Of a stretch of 5,521 nucleotides of DNA, positions 4,884 through 5,521 are shown piece by piece. The stretch lies in NCBI GenBank assembly GCA_035506255.1, contig DATJPS010000126.1, forward strand, positions 1 through 5,521, given 5' to 3'. The position numbers and the translations under genes are program-made. The DNA is from CAIYXV01 sp035506255. GTDB taxonomy: Bacteria; Margulisbacteria; WOR-1; XYC2-FULL-46-14; WPAF01. Position 1 is the first letter of the stretch, and each line of letters starts with the position of its first letter. Under the pieces are notes generated by a model. That model had not been told where the DNA came from, searched no databases, and saw only the letters and a list, made by a program, of their open reading frames with translations.

Positions 4884-5521
4884 TCAGACGTTGAATCTGA
4901 TGATAACTATGTCCCCGTCCTGGAACTCGTAGTTCTTGCCTTCGGTGTGGATCAATCCCTTGTCCCGGGCGGCGGAGTAGCCGCCGCAGGCGATCATGTC
5001 GGGGTAGTGGACCACTTCGGCCGCGATGAACCCGCGCTCCATGTCGGAATGGATCTTTCCCGCCGCCTGAGGCGCTTTGGTCCCGCTAGTGATGGTCCAG
5101 GCGCGCGATTCCTTTTCTCCCGCGGTGAAGAAAGTGATGAGATTGAGCAGCTTGTACCCGCCGTGGATCAATTTGTTGAGCGCCGATTCCTTCAGCCCCA
5201 TCTCCGCCAGGAAAGACTTGGCATCCTCGTCCGAAAGTTCGGCTATCTCCGCTTCCAGCTTTGAAGATATGACCACCATTTGGGAGCCTTCGGACTTGGC
5301 GATATTCTCTACCGCCGCCACCTTGTCCGGATTGCCGGAGTCGTCCACGTTCGCTACGTAAAGCACCGGTTTAAGCGTGAGCAGCGCCAGCTCTTTGATT
5401 ACCGGCTTTTCGTCTTCCGTCAGCCCTGCCTCCCGCGCCGGCTTCCCTTTTTCCAGCGCCTCTTTCAGCTTCTCCAGCACCGCCAATTCTTTGATCATTG
5501 CCTTGTCGCCGGTCTTGGCGC
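4884..5521 (-). CDS. ychF: Ribosome-binding ATPase YchF (OLA1 family), C-terminal part; 5' end outside window
   Basis: About 211 C-terminal residues are present, against roughly 363 in full-length YchF. The missing N-terminal part would carry the P-loop and switch motifs of the Obg-type G domain. YchF is a nearly universal cytoplasmic P-loop ATPase that binds ribosomes and is linked to translation and stress responses. The visible part covers the end of the inserted coiled-coil region (AKTGDKAMIKELAVLEKL), then LALLTLKPVLYVANV with the G4 position, the G5-like SSKLEAEIAEL, and the C-terminal TGS domain. TGS landmarks are GYKLLNLITFFTAGEKESRA, WTI, GTKAPQAAGKIHSDMERGFI, and the closing QDGDIVIIRFNV. 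The G4 motif reads NVDD, where YchF proteins usually have NxxE. The frame continues to the window edge, so the in-frame ATG at 5498 is an internal methionine and not the start. The gene converges on the lipoprotein gene, with 19 bases between their stops. Confidence 0.95.
   Translation of the reverse strand, partial: AKTGDKAMIKELAVLEKLKEALEKGKPAREAGLTEDEKPVIKELALLTLKPVLYVANVDDSGNPDKVAAVENIAKSEGSQMVVISSKLEAEIAELSDEDAKSFLAEMGLKESALNKLIHGGYKLLNLITFFTAGEKESRAWTITSGTKAPQAAGKIHSDMERGFIAAEVVHYPDMIACGGYSAARDKGLIHTEGKNYEFQDGDIVIIRFNV

Overview
The window looks like a compact, gene-dense bacterial chromosome segment with roughly 55% GC (estimated by eye, not computed). Five complete or partial protein genes of different classes plus one unrecognised gene fill nearly all of it. 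No RNA gene, insertion sequence, CRISPR array, integrase or attachment site is visible, and no gene-free stretch is longer than about 100 bases. A lipoprotein with a clear signal peptide and lipobox fits a bacterium, probably diderm, but nothing in the window fixes the phylum. An uncultivated lineage is my guess only.

Layout: (1) Bases 1-2512, minus strand, hold one uninterrupted frame of at least 837 codons that runs off the left edge. Its last 300 or so visible residues resemble the nucleotidyltransferase core and following helical region of the GlnD/GlnE signal-transducing nucleotidyltransferases. They are preceded by about 500 residues I cannot assign. (2) Bases 2607-3173, minus strand, encode a small iron-sulfur flavoprotein of the NADPH-dependent FMN reductase family, whose start codon lies within a perfect 17-base palindrome. 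(3) Bases 3232-3705, plus strand, encode a 157-residue protein of unknown family, transcribed divergently from the flavoprotein. (4) Bases 3773-4408, plus strand, encode a left-handed beta-helix acyltransferase very close in motif order to Vat streptogramin A acetyltransferases. (5) A 144-residue lipoprotein follows 21 bases later, probably in the same transcript. (6) Bases 4884-5521, minus strand, carry the C-terminal part of the universal ATPase YchF, convergent with the lipoprotein gene.

The control signals are the more unusual part. The acetyltransferase gene has a well-spaced promoter whose predicted transcript starts exactly at its ATG, so the mRNA would be leaderless. The flavoprotein gene has an extended -10 box only ten bases from its ATG, again leaving no room for a ribosome binding site. 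The internal operon gene (the lipoprotein) has a strong Shine-Dalgarno sequence. This suggests leaderless first genes and Shine-Dalgarno-led downstream genes.

No single multi-gene pathway is evident. The genes read as a GlnD-like signalling or modifying enzyme, a redox protein, a two-gene acetyltransferase/lipoprotein operon and a housekeeping ATPase. The strongest candidates for something undescribed are the N-terminally extended GlnD-like protein and the palindrome-controlled, nearly leaderless flavoprotein gene.
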